From Pseudomonas putida (GTDB lineage: Bacteria > Pseudomonadota > Gammaproteobacteria > Pseudomonadales > Pseudomonadaceae), in NCBI RefSeq assembly GCF_001976065.1, contig NZ_MNAH01000001.1:62001-126000 (forward strand): a stretch of 64,000 bases of DNA, read 5' to 3'. The position numbers were made by a program, and so were the translations under genes. Below are positions 1-14,864 of the stretch, one piece after another. Every line of letters starts with the position of its first letter. Positions within the stretch are counted from its first letter, which is position 1. The notes below the pieces were generated by a model. It was not told where the DNA came from, did no database searches, and saw nothing but the letters and a program-made list of their open reading frames with translations.

Positions 1-785
1 AGGGTGCGGTACTGGCCGGTGACGTGAAGGACGTTCTGCTGCTGGACGTCAGCCCGCTGACCCTGGGTATCGAAACCATGGGTGGCGTGATGACTGCGCT
101 GATCGAGAAAAACACCACGATTCCTACCAAGAAATCGCAAGTGTTCTCGACTGCCGACGACAACCAGGGCGCTGTGACCATTCACGTGCTGCAAGGTGAG
201 CGTAAGCAGGCTGCGCAGAACAAGTCCCTGGGCAAGTTCGACCTGGCCGAGATTCCACCAGCACCACGTGGCGTGCCACAAATCGAAGTGACCTTCGACA
301 TCGACGCCAACGGCATCCTGCACGTAGGCGCCAAGGACAAGGCCACCGGCAAGACTCAGTCGATCGTGATCAAGGCCAACTCCGGCCTGTCCGATGAAGA
401 GATCGAGCGCATGGTGCGTGATGCCGAGGCCAACGCCGAGGAAGACCGCAAGTTCGAAGAGCTGGCCGCTGCCCGTAACCAGGGTGATGCACTGGTTCAC
501 TCGACGCGCAAAATGGTCGCTGATGCTGGCGACAAGGTAAGCGCTGAAGAGAAGACTGCGATCGAAGCTGCTGTAGTTGCCCTGGAAGCCGCCGTGAAAG
601 GCGACGACAAGGCCGCTATCGAAGCCAAGGTTGAAGAGCTGTCGAAAGTCTCCGCTCCAGTGGCCCAGAAGATGTACGCCGAACAGGCTCAGCCAGCTGA
701 AGGCGCGGCACCGCAAGGTGAGTCGGCCGAGAAGGCTGACGACGTGGTCGACGCTGAGTTCGAAGAAGTAAAAGACCACAAGTAA
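1..785 (+). CDS. dnaK: Chaperone DnaK (Hsp70), 3' part
   Basis: This is the C-terminal part of the Hsp70 chaperone; the start lies before the window. The reading frame is open from base 3 ([18 protein letters not shown]). The part present holds the end of the ATPase domain, the [14 protein letters not shown] linker and start of the substrate-binding beta-sandwich, then the helical lid. The tail is short and acidic and ends in [13 protein letters not shown], typical of proteobacterial DnaK. DnaK binds exposed hydrophobic segments in the cytosol and cycles ATP with DnaJ and GrpE. dnaJ follows after about 300 bases, the usual order. Identification is certain; only completeness is missing. Confidence 0.98.
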   Translation, partial: GAVLAGDVKDVLLLDVSPLTLGIETMGGVMTALIEKNTTIPTKKSQVFSTADDNQGAVTIHVLQGERKQAAQNKSLGKFDLAEIPPAPRGVPQIEVTFDIDANGILHVGAKDKATGKTQSIVIKANSGLSDEEIERMVRDAEANAEEDRKFEELAAARNQGDALVHSTRKMVADAGDKVSAEEKTAIEAAVVALEAAVKGDDKAAIEAKVEELSKVSAPVAQKMYAEQAQPAEGAAPQGESAEKADDVVDAEFEEVKDHK

Positions 786-840
786 GTTGTTGGTCGGCCG
801 GTTGACTGCCTTGCGGCGGTGACTGGTAGGATGTCGCCGC

Positions 841-858
841 GCGGGAGCTTGCTCCCGC
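841..858. repeat. REP-like palindrome behind dnaK
   Basis: The arms GCGGGAGC and GCTCCCGC flank TT, giving an 8-bp perfect hairpin. The sequence resembles one arm of the GGAGC...GCTCGCGA elements found elsewhere in the window. No U-tract follows, so it is not a standard terminator, although it may protect the dnaK 3' end. Confidence 0.5.
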
Positions 859-888
859 GTTGGCGTGTCTGGAGTTAGCGAATTTTTA

Positions 889-914
889 CAGCATGCGACA
901 ACGCTCGCGTGCTG
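889..914. other. Hairpin in the dnaK-dnaJ spacer
   Basis: CAGCATGCG and CGCGTGCTG pair over 9 bp with one G-U, around an 8-base loop. It sits mid-spacer and has no U-tract in either direction. Apart from this hairpin, the REP-like palindrome and a possible dnaJ promoter, nothing else is visible in bases 786-1081. Confidence 0.4.
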
Positions 915-986
915 ATGGCATGGCCGGGAATGCTCCTGCTTTTCGAGCCGAAAGTGCCGATCGAATCAAAGACCAGGATCGTTGAA

Positions 987-1015
987 TTGACGTGAGTTGG
1001 GTCCGGGCCTGTATT
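987..1015 (+). promoter_or_regulatory. Candidate sigma-70 promoter for dnaJ
   Basis: TTGACG and TGTATT are separated by 17 bases, about 65 bases before the dnaJ ATG. The -35 box is good and the -10 box is mediocre (4 of 6). No convincing heat-shock sigma-32 promoter was seen, so dnaJ may also be read from dnaK. Confidence 0.35.
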
Positions 1016-1081
1016 GGGGCTCAACGAGTTTGGCGAGGCTCAGGAGAGGTTTGTCGAACGTCCTCAAGAGTGCAGAGACTT

Positions 1082-3020
<1,939 letters not shown>

Positions 3021-3034
3021 GATGCACCCGAAAT

Positions 3035-3067
3035 CGGGCTCGCGCGTAGCGTCTGAGCCCGGTTTTA
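3035..3067 (+). terminator. Rho-independent terminator after dapB
   Basis: CGGGCTC and GAGCCCG pair over 7 bp, followed by GTTTTATT. It lies 15 bases after the dapB stop. Confidence 0.7.
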
Positions 3068-3152
3068 TTCCGCCAAGCGACGTCCTGTCGCATTCTCCAG
3101 CCTTTAGGGCTCATTGGCGGTAGACCAAAAAGGCCTTTTTCTGTAAGCTACA

Positions 3153-3175
3153 GCTTTAGTGTGTCCACTAAAAGC
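3153..3175 (+). promoter_or_regulatory. carA leader stem-loop
   Basis: TTTAGTG (3155-3161) and CACTAAA (3166-3172) form a perfect 7-bp stem with a TGTC loop, extendable by two pairs across a bulged A. It is preceded by the short hairpin CTGTA/TACAG (3141-3153) and the palindrome AAAAAGGCCTTTTT (3127-3140). These look like parts of a structured leader upstream of the carA terminator hairpin. Confidence 0.45.
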
Positions 3176-3283
3176 GCGCAGAATAATTCAGTGAAGAAGC
3201 GGGGTGACGTGTCCATACGTCACTCCGCTTTTTTACAACCTGCGATCGCCCTTTCAGGCTTTATTTACGGGAGGTCTTCTTGA
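3161..3283 (+). CDS. Possible carA leader peptide, 40 codons
   Basis: A GTG-started frame (VSTKSAQNN...) runs without a stop through the terminator hairpin and ends with TGA at 3281-3283, overlapping the carA TTG start (3280-3282) by two bases. The stop/start overlap and position suggest translational coupling or attenuation. No good ribosome site precedes GTG 3161, and the codons show no clear Arg run. It may simply be an open frame by chance. Confidence 0.2.
   Translation: MSTKSAQNNSVKKRGDVSIRHSAFLQPAIALSGFIYGRSS
3197..3234 (+). terminator. Terminator/attenuator hairpin in the carA leader
   Basis: AAGCGGGGTGACGT and ACGTCACTCCGCTT pair over 14 bp with one G-U and a six-base loop, running into six Ts counting the end of the stem. 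This is a textbook intrinsic terminator. It lies 45 bases before carA and well after the dapB terminator, so it looks like an attenuator for carA. Confidence 0.7.
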
Positions 3284-4416
3284 CTAAGCCAGCCATACTC
3301 GCCCTTGCTGATGGCAGCATTTTTCGCGGCGAAGCCATTGGAGCCGACGGTCAAACCGTTGGTGAGGTGGTGTTCAACACCGCAATGACCGGCTATCAGG
3401 AAATCCTTACCGATCCTTCCTACGCCCAACAGATCGTTACCCTGACTTACCCGCACATCGGCAATACCGGCACCACGCCGGAAGACGCCGAGTCCAACCG
3501 CGTCTGGTCCGCTGGCCTGGTCATCCGTGACCTGCCTCTGGTGGCGAGCAACTGGCGTAACACCATGTCCCTGTCCGACTACCTGAAGGCCAACAACGTT
3601 GTGGCCATCGCCGGTATCGACACTCGCCGCCTGACGCGCATCCTGCGTGAAAAAGGCGCGCAGAACGGCTGCATCATGGCCGGTGACAACATTTCCGAAG
3701 AGGCCGCCATTGCCGCTGCCCAGGGTTTCCCTGGCCTCAAGGGCATGGACCTGGCGAAAGTCGTCAGCACCACCGAGAAGTACGAGTGGCGCTCGACTGT
3801 CTGGGATCTGAAAACCGACAGCCACGCGACCATCGAAGCCTCCGAGCTGCCGTACCACGTGGTGGCCTATGACTACGGCGTCAAGGTGAACATCCTGCGC
3901 ATGCTGGTCGAGCGCGGCTGCCGCGTAACCGTCGTGCCTGCGCAAACGCCTGCTGCCGACGTGCTGGCCCTGAAGCCGGACGGCGTGTTCCTGTCCAACG
4001 GCCCTGGTGATCCGGAGCCTTGCGACTACGCGATCCAGGCGATCAAGGACGTGCTGGAAACCGAAATTCCGGTATTCGGCATCTGCCTCGGTCACCAGCT
4101 GCTGGCCCTGGCTTCCGGCGCCAAGACCCTGAAAATGGGCCATGGCCACCACGGTGCCAACCACCCGGTCCAGGACCTGGACACTGGCGTGGTGATGATC
4201 ACCAGCCAGAACCACGGTTTCGCGGTAGACGAAGCGACCCTGCCGGCCAACGTTCGCGCGATCCACAAATCGCTGTTCGACGGCACGCTGCAAGGCATCG
4301 AGCGTACTGACAAGAGCGCCTTCAGCTTCCAGGGTCACCCTGAAGCCAGCCCTGGCCCGAACGACGTAGCACCCCTGTTCGATCGCTTCATCAACGAAAT
4401 GGCCAAGCGACGCTGA
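3280..4416 (+). CDS. carA: Carbamoyl-phosphate synthase small subunit
   Basis: CarA is the glutaminase subunit of carbamoyl-phosphate synthase: it hydrolyses glutamine and channels ammonia to CarB for arginine and pyrimidine synthesis. The protein has 378 residues. An N-terminal CPSase domain is followed by a class I glutamine amidotransferase domain with nucleophile C269 (GICLGHQ) and the H353/E355 pair (GHPEASPGP). The start is TTG, six bases after a GGGAGG ribosome site, and no ATG or GTG fits nearby. Regulation probably involves the upstream terminator hairpin. Confidence 0.97.
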   Translation: MTKPAILALADGSIFRGEAIGADGQTVGEVVFNTAMTGYQEILTDPSYAQQIVTLTYPHIGNTGTTPEDAESNRVWSAGLVIRDLPLVASNWRNTMSLSDYLKANNVVAIAGIDTRRLTRILREKGAQNGCIMAGDNISEEAAIAAAQGFPGLKGMDLAKVVSTTEKYEWRSTVWDLKTDSHATIEASELPYHVVAYDYGVKVNILRMLVERGCRVTVVPAQTPAADVLALKPDGVFLSNGPGDPEPCDYAIQAIKDVLETEIPVFGICLGHQLLALASGAKTLKMGHGHHGANHPVQDLDTGVVMITSQNHGFAVDEATLPANVRAIHKSLFDGTLQGIERTDKSAFSFQGHPEASPGPNDVAPLFDRFINEMAKRR

Positions 4417-4439
4417 TCGCTCGCCCTGATGTTGCAAAG

Positions 4440-4475
4440 CCTGAGGGCGGCCCCGATACCGGTGGCCCCCTCGGG
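4440..4475 (+). other. Hairpin in the carA-carB spacer
   Basis: CCTGAGGG/GGCC arms pair with GGCCCCCTCGGG over about 12 bp with one bulged C. No U-tract follows, so it is more likely an RNA-stability or processing structure than a terminator. The 118-base spacer holds no separate gene. Confidence 0.5.
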
Positions 4476-4534
4476 TCTTCACAGATTGAACAAGACGGCT
4501 TGCCGACTGACCTGCGGATTTGAGTGACAAACCC

Positions 4535-7752
<3,218 letters not shown>

Positions 7753-7756
<4 letters not shown>

Positions 7757-8229
7757 TCAAATACCCAATGACCGTCCTGGGCGCCAAAGCCCTGGAAGAA
7801 GAACACGCTCATCTGACCAAGGTCGTCCGTCCCAAGCTCAGCCAGGACATTGGTACGGCTCGCGAGTTGGGTGACTTGAAAGAAAACGCTGAATACCATG
7901 CCGCCCGCGAACAGCAAGGCATGGTCGAGGCGCGGATTCGTGATATCGAAGGCCGGATCCAGAATCAGGTCATCATTGATGTCACGACCATTCCTCACAC
8001 CGGCAAAGTGATTTTCGGTACCACCGTCGAAATCGCCAACGTCGAGACTGACGAAAGCGTCTCTTACCACATCGTGGGTGAGGATGAGGCTGACTTCAAA
8101 CTCGGCAAGATTTCGGTCGGCTCGCCTTTGGCCCGAGCCTTGATCGGCAAGGAAGAGGGTGATGTGGTTGCCGTGAAAACGCCTAGCGGCGTTATCGAGT
8201 ACGAGATTGTCGAAGTCCGTCACATCTGA
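7753..8229 (+). CDS. greA: Transcript-cleavage factor GreA
   Basis: GreA enters the secondary channel of RNA polymerase and promotes cleavage of backtracked transcripts. The protein has 158 residues. An N-terminal coiled coil carries acidic tip residues ([16 protein letters not shown]), followed by the FKBP-like C-terminal domain ([13 protein letters not shown]). ATG 7753 overlaps the carB stop as ATGA, indicating translational coupling, so greA belongs to the car operon as in other pseudomonads. Confidence 0.97.
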
Positions 8230-8662
8230 AGCCAGGCGCCCGCTGCATGCGGGCGCCATGCTCTGGCAGCTGGCCCAGATGTTGTGGGTTGGCGGTCTGT
8301 GGCTGGTGCATCTCGGTTTGCAGCCGGTGTTGGGCCGAATTGGCTTGGCACCGTTGCTGATCGATGAGATCGCCGGCTTGTTCGAGAGCATGGTGGTGGG
8401 GTTTGCCGCCGTGTGCGTGATCTTTCAGGCTTTGGTGCTGGTACAGGCCAATGGCCTTGCCAGTCTATGGCGGGATTTTCGTGGGCAGGTGCTGTTGATT
8501 GCGTTGTTGGCGTGTGCGACGTATGTCGCCGTGCATGTCGGCTGGCCTGATGCGCAGCGCTGGCAAGTGTTCAGCTATCTGGTGCTGGGGTTCTCGGGCC
8601 TGGTGCTGATCATGCAGCCGGTACCCGGATGGAGTGGCAGGGTGCGCGAAGCACACCCTTGA
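8207..8662 (+). CDS. DUF4149-like small membrane protein
   Basis: A hydrophobic protein with about four membrane segments ([69 protein letters not shown]). It resembles the DUF4149 family, whose function is unknown. The start is uncertain. TTG 8207 overlaps the end of greA and gives 151 residues; ATG 8258 gives 134, but its ribosome-binding region is buried in a 9-bp G+C hairpin. Either way it depends on greA transcription. It converges on yhbY with 9 bases between the stops. Confidence 0.75.
   Translation: MSKSVTSEARRPLHAGAMLWQLAQMLWVGGLWLVHLGLQPVLGRIGLAPLLIDEIAGLFESMVVGFAAVCVIFQALVLVQANGLASLWRDFRGQVLLIALLACATYVAVHVGWPDAQRWQVFSYLVLGFSGLVLIMQPVPGWSGRVREAHP
8235..8257 (+). other. G+C hairpin at the greA end
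   Basis: GGCGCCCGC and GCGGGCGCC pair over 9 bp with a TGCAT loop. It lies directly after the greA stop and ends one base before ATG 8258. No U-tract follows. Confidence 0.6.
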
Positions 8663-8671
8663 CCCTTGTCA

Positions 8672-8980
8672 TCACTTGAAGCGATGGACGTTCGACAGCT
8701 GCTTGTTGACGCTGAAGTTCTTGCGGTAAATCAGGGCCATCTTGCCGATGACCTGTACCAGATCCGCTTTGCCAACCTTGCACAGCTCGGCAATGGATGC
8801 CAGGCGCGATTCGCGATCGAGGATGTTGAGCTTGATCTTGATCAGCTCGTGATCCGCCAGGGCGCGTTCAAGTTCGGCTAACACACCTTCAGTCAAACCG
8901 TTGTCAGCCACGATCAAAACTGGTTTCAGATGGTGGCCAATGGATTTGTACTGTTTCTTCTGCTCTTGAGTGAGCGGCAT
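8672..8980 (-). CDS. yhbY: Ribosome-assembly RNA-binding protein YhbY
   Basis: A 102-residue CRM-domain protein. The family associates with pre-50S particles and helps ribosome assembly. The sequence starts MPLTQEQKKQYKSIGHHLKP and has the conserved ALADHELIKIKL segment and the glycine-containing loop of the CRM fold. It diverges from rlmE across a 101-base spacer holding a symmetric promoter-like palindrome, an arrangement shared with E. coli. Confidence 0.93.
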   Translation of the reverse strand: MPLTQEQKKQYKSIGHHLKPVLIVADNGLTEGVLAELERALADHELIKIKLNILDRESRLASIAELCKVGKADLVQVIGKMALIYRKNFSVNKQLSNVHRFK

Positions 8981-9005
8981 AATCTGACCCTTTCGTCTGG
9001 ATTCT

Positions 9006-9026
9006 GTAAAATGGCGGCCATTTTAC
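9006..9026. promoter_or_regulatory. Palindromic divergent promoter, yhbY/rlmE
   Basis: GTAAAATGGC and GCCATTTTAC are perfect 10-base arms around one G. Each arm carries TAAAAT, usable as a -10 box in its own direction. CTGACC lies 17 bases before the rightward -10; the leftward -35 is weak. The site sits between the divergent starts. Confidence 0.5.
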
Positions 9027-9081
9027 CCGAGGGTTCGTGGATCCGCCCAACTAATCACGACCCTTATCATCGAGGTGCCCA

Positions 9082-9711
9082 ATGGCGCGTTCCAAGACAA
9101 GCCTTGAGTGGCTGAAAAGACATGTCAATGATCCCTATGTGAAGCAGGCGCAGAAAGACGGCTACCGCTCGCGTGCGAGTTACAAGCTTCTGGAACTCCA
9201 GGAAAAGTACAAGCTGATTCGTCCGGGCATGAGTGTTGTCGACCTGGGTGCGGCGCCCGGTGGCTGGTCGCAGGTCACTAGCCGGCTGATCGGTGGCCAG
9301 GGCCGTTTGATCGCCTCGGACATCCTGGAAATGGACAGCATTCCGGACGTGACTTTCATCCAGGGTGACTTCACCCAGGACGAAGTGCTCGCTCGGATCC
9401 TTGAAGCCGTGGGTAATTCGCAGGTGGACCTTGTGATTTCCGATATGGCCCCCAATATGAGTGGTACGCCTGAAGTGGACATGCCCAAGGCCATGTTCCT
9501 GTGCGAGCTGGCGCTTGATTTGGCGGAGCGGATCCTCAAGCCCGGTGGTAATTTCGTGATCAAGATTTTTCAGGGCGAAGGTTTCGATGTTTACCTGAAG
9601 GACGCTCGTAAGAAATTCGACAAGATCCAGATGATCAAGCCGGACTCTTCACGTGGCAGCTCCCGCGAGCAATACATGCTGGCTTGGGGCTATCGCGGTC
9701 GGAGTGAATAA
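9082..9711 (+). CDS. rlmE: 23S rRNA (U2552) 2'-O-methyltransferase
   Basis: RlmE (FtsJ/RrmJ) methylates the 2'-OH of U2552 in the 23S A loop during late 50S assembly. The protein has 209 residues. The SAM-binding motif [14 protein letters not shown], the SDMAPNMSG motif with the catalytic Asp, and [13 protein letters not shown] with the catalytic Lys are all present. The start [14 protein letters not shown] fits the family. It lies upstream of ftsH, as in E. coli. Confidence 0.97.
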   Translation: MARSKTSLEWLKRHVNDPYVKQAQKDGYRSRASYKLLELQEKYKLIRPGMSVVDLGAAPGGWSQVTSRLIGGQGRLIASDILEMDSIPDVTFIQGDFTQDEVLARILEAVGNSQVDLVISDMAPNMSGTPEVDMPKAMFLCELALDLAERILKPGGNFVIKIFQGEGFDVYLKDARKKFDKIQMIKPDSSRGSSREQYMLAWGYRGRSE

Positions 9712-9913
9712 AACGAGGTTTTTTGGCGGGGTGATAGGTTTTTCGTATTTCGCCTCGCGTGCATAAACGAATATTGTGTAGAAAGTGTTTCACAAAGGGT
9801 TACAGACGGCGCCTGCCAGAGTTGTAGGTAATGTAGTAAGTTAGGCCGGTGAATATCATGCGAAGCGCGCGCCAACAGCGGCGCTTGCTTCAGAGGGTAG
9901 TTAATTGAACGAT

Positions 9914-11824
9914 ATGGCAAAGAATCTGATCCTGTGGTTGATCATCGCGGCAGTCCTGGTGACGGTGATGAACAACTTCTCCAGCCCTAACGAGCCGCAG
10001 ACCCTCAACTATTCCGACTTCATCCAGCAGGTCAAGGATGGCAAGGTCGAGCGCGTGGCGGTTGATGGCTACGTGATTACCGGCAAGCGCAACGATGGCG
10101 ATAGCTTCAAGACCATTCGTCCGGCGATCCAGGACAACGGCCTGATCGGCGACCTGGTGGACAACCACGTCGTGGTCGAAGGCAAGCAGCCTGAGCAGCA
10201 AAGCATCTGGACTCAACTCCTGGTGGCGAGCTTCCCGATCCTGGTGATCATCGCGGTGTTCATGTTCTTCATGCGCCAGATGCAGGGCGGAGCCGGTGGC
10301 AAGGGCGGCCCTATGAGCTTCGGCAAGAGCAAGGCGCGCCTGCTCTCCGAAGACCAGGTGAAGACCACCCTGGCTGACGTTGCCGGTTGCGACGAAGCCA
10401 AGGAAGAAGTCGGCGAACTGGTCGAGTTCCTGCGTGATCCGGGCAAATTCCAGCGCCTGGGCGGCCGCATTCCTCGCGGCGTGCTGATGGTCGGTCCTCC
10501 GGGTACCGGTAAAACCTTGCTGGCCAAGGCGATTGCCGGCGAAGCCAAGGTGCCGTTCTTCACCATCTCCGGTTCCGATTTCGTCGAGATGTTCGTCGGT
10601 GTCGGTGCCAGCCGTGTTCGCGACATGTTCGAGCAAGCCAAGAAACACGCGCCATGCATCATCTTCATCGATGAAATCGACGCCGTCGGTCGCCACCGTG
10701 GTGCCGGCATGGGCGGTGGTCACGATGAGCGCGAGCAGACTCTCAACCAGTTGCTGGTAGAGATGGACGGCTTCGAAATGAACGACGGCATCATCGTGAT
10801 CGCCGCGACCAACCGTCCAGACGTACTGGACCCTGCGTTGCTGCGTCCAGGCCGTTTCGACCGTCAGGTCGTGGTTGGCCTGCCGGATATCCGTGGTCGC
10901 GAACAGATTCTCAAGGTCCACATGCGCAAAGTGCCGATGGGTGACGACGTCGCTCCGGCTGTGATCGCTCGTGGTACTCCTGGCTTCTCTGGTGCCGACC
11001 TGGCCAACCTGGTCAACGAGGCGTCGTTGTTTGCTGCCCGTGCCGGCAAGCGCATCGTCGAGATGAAAGAGTTCGAGCTGGCCAAAGACAAGATCATGAT
11101 GGGTGCCGAGCGCAAATCCATGGTCATGTCCGAGAAAGAAAAGCAGAACACCGCTTACCACGAAGCTGGCCACGCCATTGTCGGCCGCGTCGTACCTGAG
11201 CATGATCCGGTATACAAGGTCTCTATCATCCCGCGCGGTCGTGCGCTGGGTGTGACCATGTTCCTGCCGGAAGAAGACCGCTACAGCCTGTCCAAGCGTG
11301 CGCTGATCAGCCAGATCTGCTCGCTCTATGGTGGCCGTATCGCTGAAGAAATGACCTTGGGCTTCGATGGCGTCACCACCGGTGCGTCCAACGACATCAT
11401 GCGTGCCAGCCAGATTGCGCGGAACATGGTGACCAAGTGGGGCCTTTCCGAAAAACTCGGTCCGCTGATGTATGCCGAAGAAGAGGGCGAAGTGTTCCTC
11501 GGTCGCGGCGGCGGTGGCCAGAACGCCAGTTTCTCCGGTGAGACAGCCAAGCTGATCGACTCCGAAGTGCGCAGCATCATTGACCAGTGCTACGGCACGG
11601 CCAAGCAGATTCTCACGGACAACCGTGACAAGCTTGACGCCATGGCCGATGCCCTGATGAAGTATGAAACCATCGATGCCGAGCAGATCGACGACATCAT
11701 GGCTGGACGCACCCCTCGCGAGCCTCGCGACTGGTCGGGCGGTACCGGTACATCTGGCACGCCTCCGGCGGTGCAGGGTGAGCGTCCGGAAACACCTATC
11801 GGCGGTCCCGCTGCTGACGTTTAA
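9914..11824 (+). CDS. ftsH: ATP-dependent zinc metalloprotease FtsH
   Basis: FtsH is a hexameric inner-membrane AAA+ protease that removes damaged membrane proteins and regulatory substrates. From ATG 9914 the protein has 636 residues. It has two N-terminal membrane segments around a periplasmic loop, Walker A GPPGTGKT (194-201), Walker [10 protein letters not shown], the second region of homology, and the zinc site HEAGH (416-420). The start is arguable: TTG 9905, in frame, lies 7 bases from an AGAGGG ribosome site and would add MND, while the family begins MAKNLILWL. folP follows after 8 bases. Confidence 0.97.
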   Translation: MAKNLILWLIIAAVLVTVMNNFSSPNEPQTLNYSDFIQQVKDGKVERVAVDGYVITGKRNDGDSFKTIRPAIQDNGLIGDLVDNHVVVEGKQPEQQSIWTQLLVASFPILVIIAVFMFFMRQMQGGAGGKGGPMSFGKSKARLLSEDQVKTTLADVAGCDEAKEEVGELVEFLRDPGKFQRLGGRIPRGVLMVGPPGTGKTLLAKAIAGEAKVPFFTISGSDFVEMFVGVGASRVRDMFEQAKKHAPCIIFIDEIDAVGRHRGAGMGGGHDEREQTLNQLLVEMDGFEMNDGIIVIAATNRPDVLDPALLRPGRFDRQVVVGLPDIRGREQILKVHMRKVPMGDDVAPAVIARGTPGFSGADLANLVNEASLFAARAGKRIVEMKEFELAKDKIMMGAERKSMVMSEKEKQNTAYHEAGHAIVGRVVPEHDPVYKVSIIPRGRALGVTMFLPEEDRYSLSKRALISQICSLYGGRIAEEMTLGFDGVTTGASNDIMRASQIARNMVTKWGLSEKLGPLMYAEEEGEVFLGRGGGGQNASFSGETAKLIDSEVRSIIDQCYGTAKQILTDNRDKLDAMADALMKYETIDAEQIDDIMAGRTPREPRDWSGGTGTSGTPPAVQGERPETPIGGPAADV

Positions 11825-11832
11825 GGTTTGAA

Positions 11833-12684
11833 ATGACTTTTGTTCAGTCCTCGACCCGGTTGCCTTGCGGCAACCGGGTTCTTGATTTGGCCCAGACGCA
11901 TGTCATGGGCATTCTCAATGTCACTCCCGATTCTTTCTCCGATGGTGGCAAATTCAGCCAGCTCGATGCGGCGTTGCGCCATGCCGAAGCCATGGTGGCG
12001 GCTGGCGCCACACTGATCGATGTCGGCGGTGAGTCGACTCGCCCGGGCGCCAGGGCGGTTTCACCGCTCGAAGAGCTGGAGCGCGTGGCGCCGATCGTCG
12101 AGCGGATTCACCGTGAGCTGGATGTGATCATCTCGGTCGATACCTCCACGCCCGCAGTCATGCGCGAAACGGCGCGACTGGGTGCTGGCCTGATCAACGA
12201 CGTGCGTTCGTTGCGCCGCGAAGGTGCGCTGGATGCGGCGGCGGCTACCGGCTTGCCGGTGTGCCTGATGCATATGCTCGGTGAGCCGGGTGACATGCAG
12301 GACAACCCGCACTACCAGGACGTCACCCGGGAGGTGGGCGAGTTTCTTGCCGAGCGCATGGCTCAGTGCGCAGCGGTGGGCATTCCGGCTGAGCGGATCA
12401 TCCTGGATCCGGGTTTTGGCTTCGCAAAAAACCTGCAGCACAATCTAAGCTTGTTCAAGCACATGGAAGCCTTGCATGCCCTGGGGCGCCCGCTGTTGGT
12501 TGGGGTGTCGCGCAAGAGCATGATCGGTCAGGCGTTGAATCGTCCCGTTGGTGAGCGTCTTTACGGCGGTCTTGCCCTCGCGGCGCTGGCATCGCATAAG
12601 GGTGCGCGTATATTGCGTGTCCATGACGTCGCTGAAACAGTTGATGTGGTGAAAATGATCGCCGCAGTGGAATCAGCCGAATAA
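11833..12684 (+). CDS. folP: Dihydropteroate synthase
   Basis: FolP joins p-aminobenzoate to dihydropterin pyrophosphate in folate synthesis and is the sulfonamide target. The 283-residue TIM barrel shows the pterin-binding signatures [16 protein letters not shown] and [13 protein letters not shown], and later [11 protein letters not shown] and GVSRKS. It lies between ftsH and glmM, the standard gammaproteobacterial order, and is probably cotranscribed with both. Confidence 0.97.
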   Translation: MTFVQSSTRLPCGNRVLDLAQTHVMGILNVTPDSFSDGGKFSQLDAALRHAEAMVAAGATLIDVGGESTRPGARAVSPLEELERVAPIVERIHRELDVIISVDTSTPAVMRETARLGAGLINDVRSLRREGALDAAAATGLPVCLMHMLGEPGDMQDNPHYQDVTREVGEFLAERMAQCAAVGIPAERIILDPGFGFAKNLQHNLSLFKHMEALHALGRPLLVGVSRKSMIGQALNRPVGERLYGGLALAALASHKGARILRVHDVAETVDVVKMIAAVESAE

Positions 12685-12700
12685 GAAAGATGGAGTACTT

Positions 12701-14038
12701 ATGACTAAGAAATATTTTGGCACCGACGGTATTCGTGGTCGGGTCGGCGAGTATCCGATCACTCCAGACTTTATGCTCAAGCTGGGCTGGGCTGCCGGCA
12801 TGGCGTTCCGCAAAATGGGCGCGTGCAAGGTGTTGGTCGGCAAGGACACGCGGATTTCCGGGTACATGTTCGAATCGGCACTTGAGGCCGGGCTGACATC
12901 GGCGGGTGCCGATGTGATGCTCCTGGGCCCGATGCCGACGCCGGCCATCGCTTACCTGACGCGTACCTTTCATGCTGAAGCCGGTATCGTGATCAGTGCT
13001 TCGCACAATCCCCATGATGACAATGGCATCAAGTTTTTCTCCGGAAAGGGCACCAAGCTTCCCGATGAAGTCGAGCACATGATCGAAGAGTTGCTCGATA
13101 CACCGATGACCGTGGTCGAATCGAGCAAGATCGGCAAGGTCTCGCGAATCAACGACGCTTCGGGTCGCTACATCGAATTCTGCAAGAGTAGCGTGCCTAC
13201 CGGCACCAGCTTTTCCGGTCTGAAAATCGTCATCGACTGCGCTCACGGTGCGACCTACAAGGTAGCGCCCAGCGTATTCCGCGAGCTGGGTGCCGATGTC
13301 GTGGTCCTGTCCGCGCATCCCAATGGCCTGAATATCAACGATAACTGCGGTTCGACCCATATGGGCCAGTTGCAGGCTGCCGTGTTGGCCGAGCATGCCG
13401 ACCTGGGTATCGCGTTCGACGGTGACGGCGACCGCGTGCTGATGGTTGATCACACCGGTGCCATCGTCGATGGCGACGAGTTGCTGTACATCATTGCTCG
13501 CGATCTGCATGAGCAGAACAAGCTGCAAGGCGGTGTCGTCGGTACATTGATGAGCAACCTGGGGCTGGAGCTCGCCCTGGCGGACCTGGCGATTCCCTTT
13601 GTGCGCGCCAACGTCGGCGACCGTTATGTCATCGCGGATCTGCTGGAGCGCAACTGGCTGGTGGGTGGTGAGAACTCGGGGCATATCGTTTGCTTCCATC
13701 ACACCACTACCGGTGACGCGATCATCGCCGCGCTGCAGGTGCTGATGGCGCTGAAGACCCGTTCGCAGGGTCTTGCACAAGCTCGCCAGGCATTGCGCAA
13801 GTGCCCTCAGGTGTTGATCAACGTGCGTTTCGGTGGCGGTGCAAACCCGCTCGAGCATGCGTCGGTCAAGGAAGCCAGTGAGCGTGTCACCCAGGCCATG
13901 GCGGGGCGCGGACGCGTGCTGTTGCGCAAGTCCGGGACAGAGCCGCTGGTGCGTGTCATGGTCGAAGGCGAAGACGAAACCCTGGTTCGCGGCTACGCCG
14001 AAGAGCTGGCAAAACTGGTTACTGAAGTTTCTGCCTGA
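12701..14038 (+). CDS. glmM: Phosphoglucosamine mutase
   Basis: GlmM interconverts glucosamine-6-phosphate and glucosamine-1-phosphate on the route to UDP-GlcNAc for peptidoglycan and LPS. The 445-residue protein has the phosphoserine loop ISASHNP with active S101, the metal-binding FDGDGDR, the sugar-binding GGENSGH and the phosphate-binding [18 protein letters not shown] ribosome site precedes ATG 12701. Intact and of typical length. Confidence 0.98.
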   Translation: MTKKYFGTDGIRGRVGEYPITPDFMLKLGWAAGMAFRKMGACKVLVGKDTRISGYMFESALEAGLTSAGADVMLLGPMPTPAIAYLTRTFHAEAGIVISASHNPHDDNGIKFFSGKGTKLPDEVEHMIEELLDTPMTVVESSKIGKVSRINDASGRYIEFCKSSVPTGTSFSGLKIVIDCAHGATYKVAPSVFRELGADVVVLSAHPNGLNINDNCGSTHMGQLQAAVLAEHADLGIAFDGDGDRVLMVDHTGAIVDGDELLYIIARDLHEQNKLQGGVVGTLMSNLGLELALADLAIPFVRANVGDRYVIADLLERNWLVGGENSGHIVCFHHTTTGDAIIAALQVLMALKTRSQGLAQARQALRKCPQVLINVRFGGGANPLEHASVKEASERVTQAMAGRGRVLLRKSGTEPLVRVMVEGEDETLVRGYAEELAKLVTEVSA

Positions 14039-14104
14039 ATTCGGCTTGCCAGCCTCGATTGTGTTGGGTAACATCTGCGCCCACTTTGACCGACGAGGTA
14101 CAGC

Positions 14105-14860
14105 ATGCGTCGCCCTATGGTAGCTGGTAACTGGAAGATGCACGGTACCCGCGCCAGCGTCGCTGAGCTGATCAACGGCCTACGTGACTTGGCCTTGCCG
14201 AGCGGTGTTGATGTCGCGGTATTCCCGCCTTTTTTGCATATCAGCCAAGTGGTTGATGGCCTGGAAGGAAAGTCGATTTCGGTCGGCGCGCAGAACTCTG
14301 CGGTGGAGTCGGGGCAAGGTGCACTGACTGGCGAGGTCTCGCCAAGTCAACTGGTGGATGCAGGTTGTTCCCTGGTGCTTGTCGGGCACTCCGAGCGCCG
14401 CCAGATAATGGGCGAGCAGGACGAAGTGCTGATTCGCAAGTTTGCAGCGGCACAGGCAAGTGGCCTGGTTCCGGTGTTGTGCATAGGGGAGACCCTGGAG
14501 CAGCGTGAAGCCGGGAAGACCCTTGAGGTTGTCTCGCAGCAGTTGGGCAGCATCATCGACGAGTTGGGTGTCGGTGTGTTTGCAAAGGCAGTAATCGCTT
14601 ACGAGCCGGTCTGGGCCATTGGCACCGGGCTGACTGCTTCGCCACAACAGGCGCAGGATGTGCATGCAGCCATTCGTGCGCAGTTAGCGGCAGAGAATTC
14701 TGAAGTCGCGCAAGGTGTGCGGCTTCTATACGGCGGCAGCGTGAAGGCGGCCAATGCGGTCGAACTGTTCGGCATGCCGGATATCGATGGGGGCCTCATT
14801 GGTGGGGCTTCCCTGAATGCAGATGAGTTCGGTGCGATTTGTCGCGCCGCGGGAAACTGA
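14105..14860 (+). CDS. tpiA: Triosephosphate isomerase
   Basis: TpiA interconverts dihydroxyacetone phosphate and glyceraldehyde-3-phosphate. The 251-residue barrel shows GNWKMHG near the N-terminus, the catalytic base region with H95 (VLVGHSERR) and E167 ([11 protein letters not shown]), and the phosphate loop LYGGSVK. It lies 66 bases after glmM and only 4 bases before secG, suggesting a glmM-tpiA-secG transcript. Confidence 0.98.
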   Translation: MRRPMVAGNWKMHGTRASVAELINGLRDLALPSGVDVAVFPPFLHISQVVDGLEGKSISVGAQNSAVESGQGALTGEVSPSQLVDAGCSLVLVGHSERRQIMGEQDEVLIRKFAAAQASGLVPVLCIGETLEQREAGKTLEVVSQQLGSIIDELGVGVFAKAVIAYEPVWAIGTGLTASPQQAQDVHAAIRAQLAAENSEVAQGVRLLYGGSVKAANAVELFGMPDIDGGLIGGASLNADEFGAICRAAGN

Positions 14861-14864
14861 AAAA

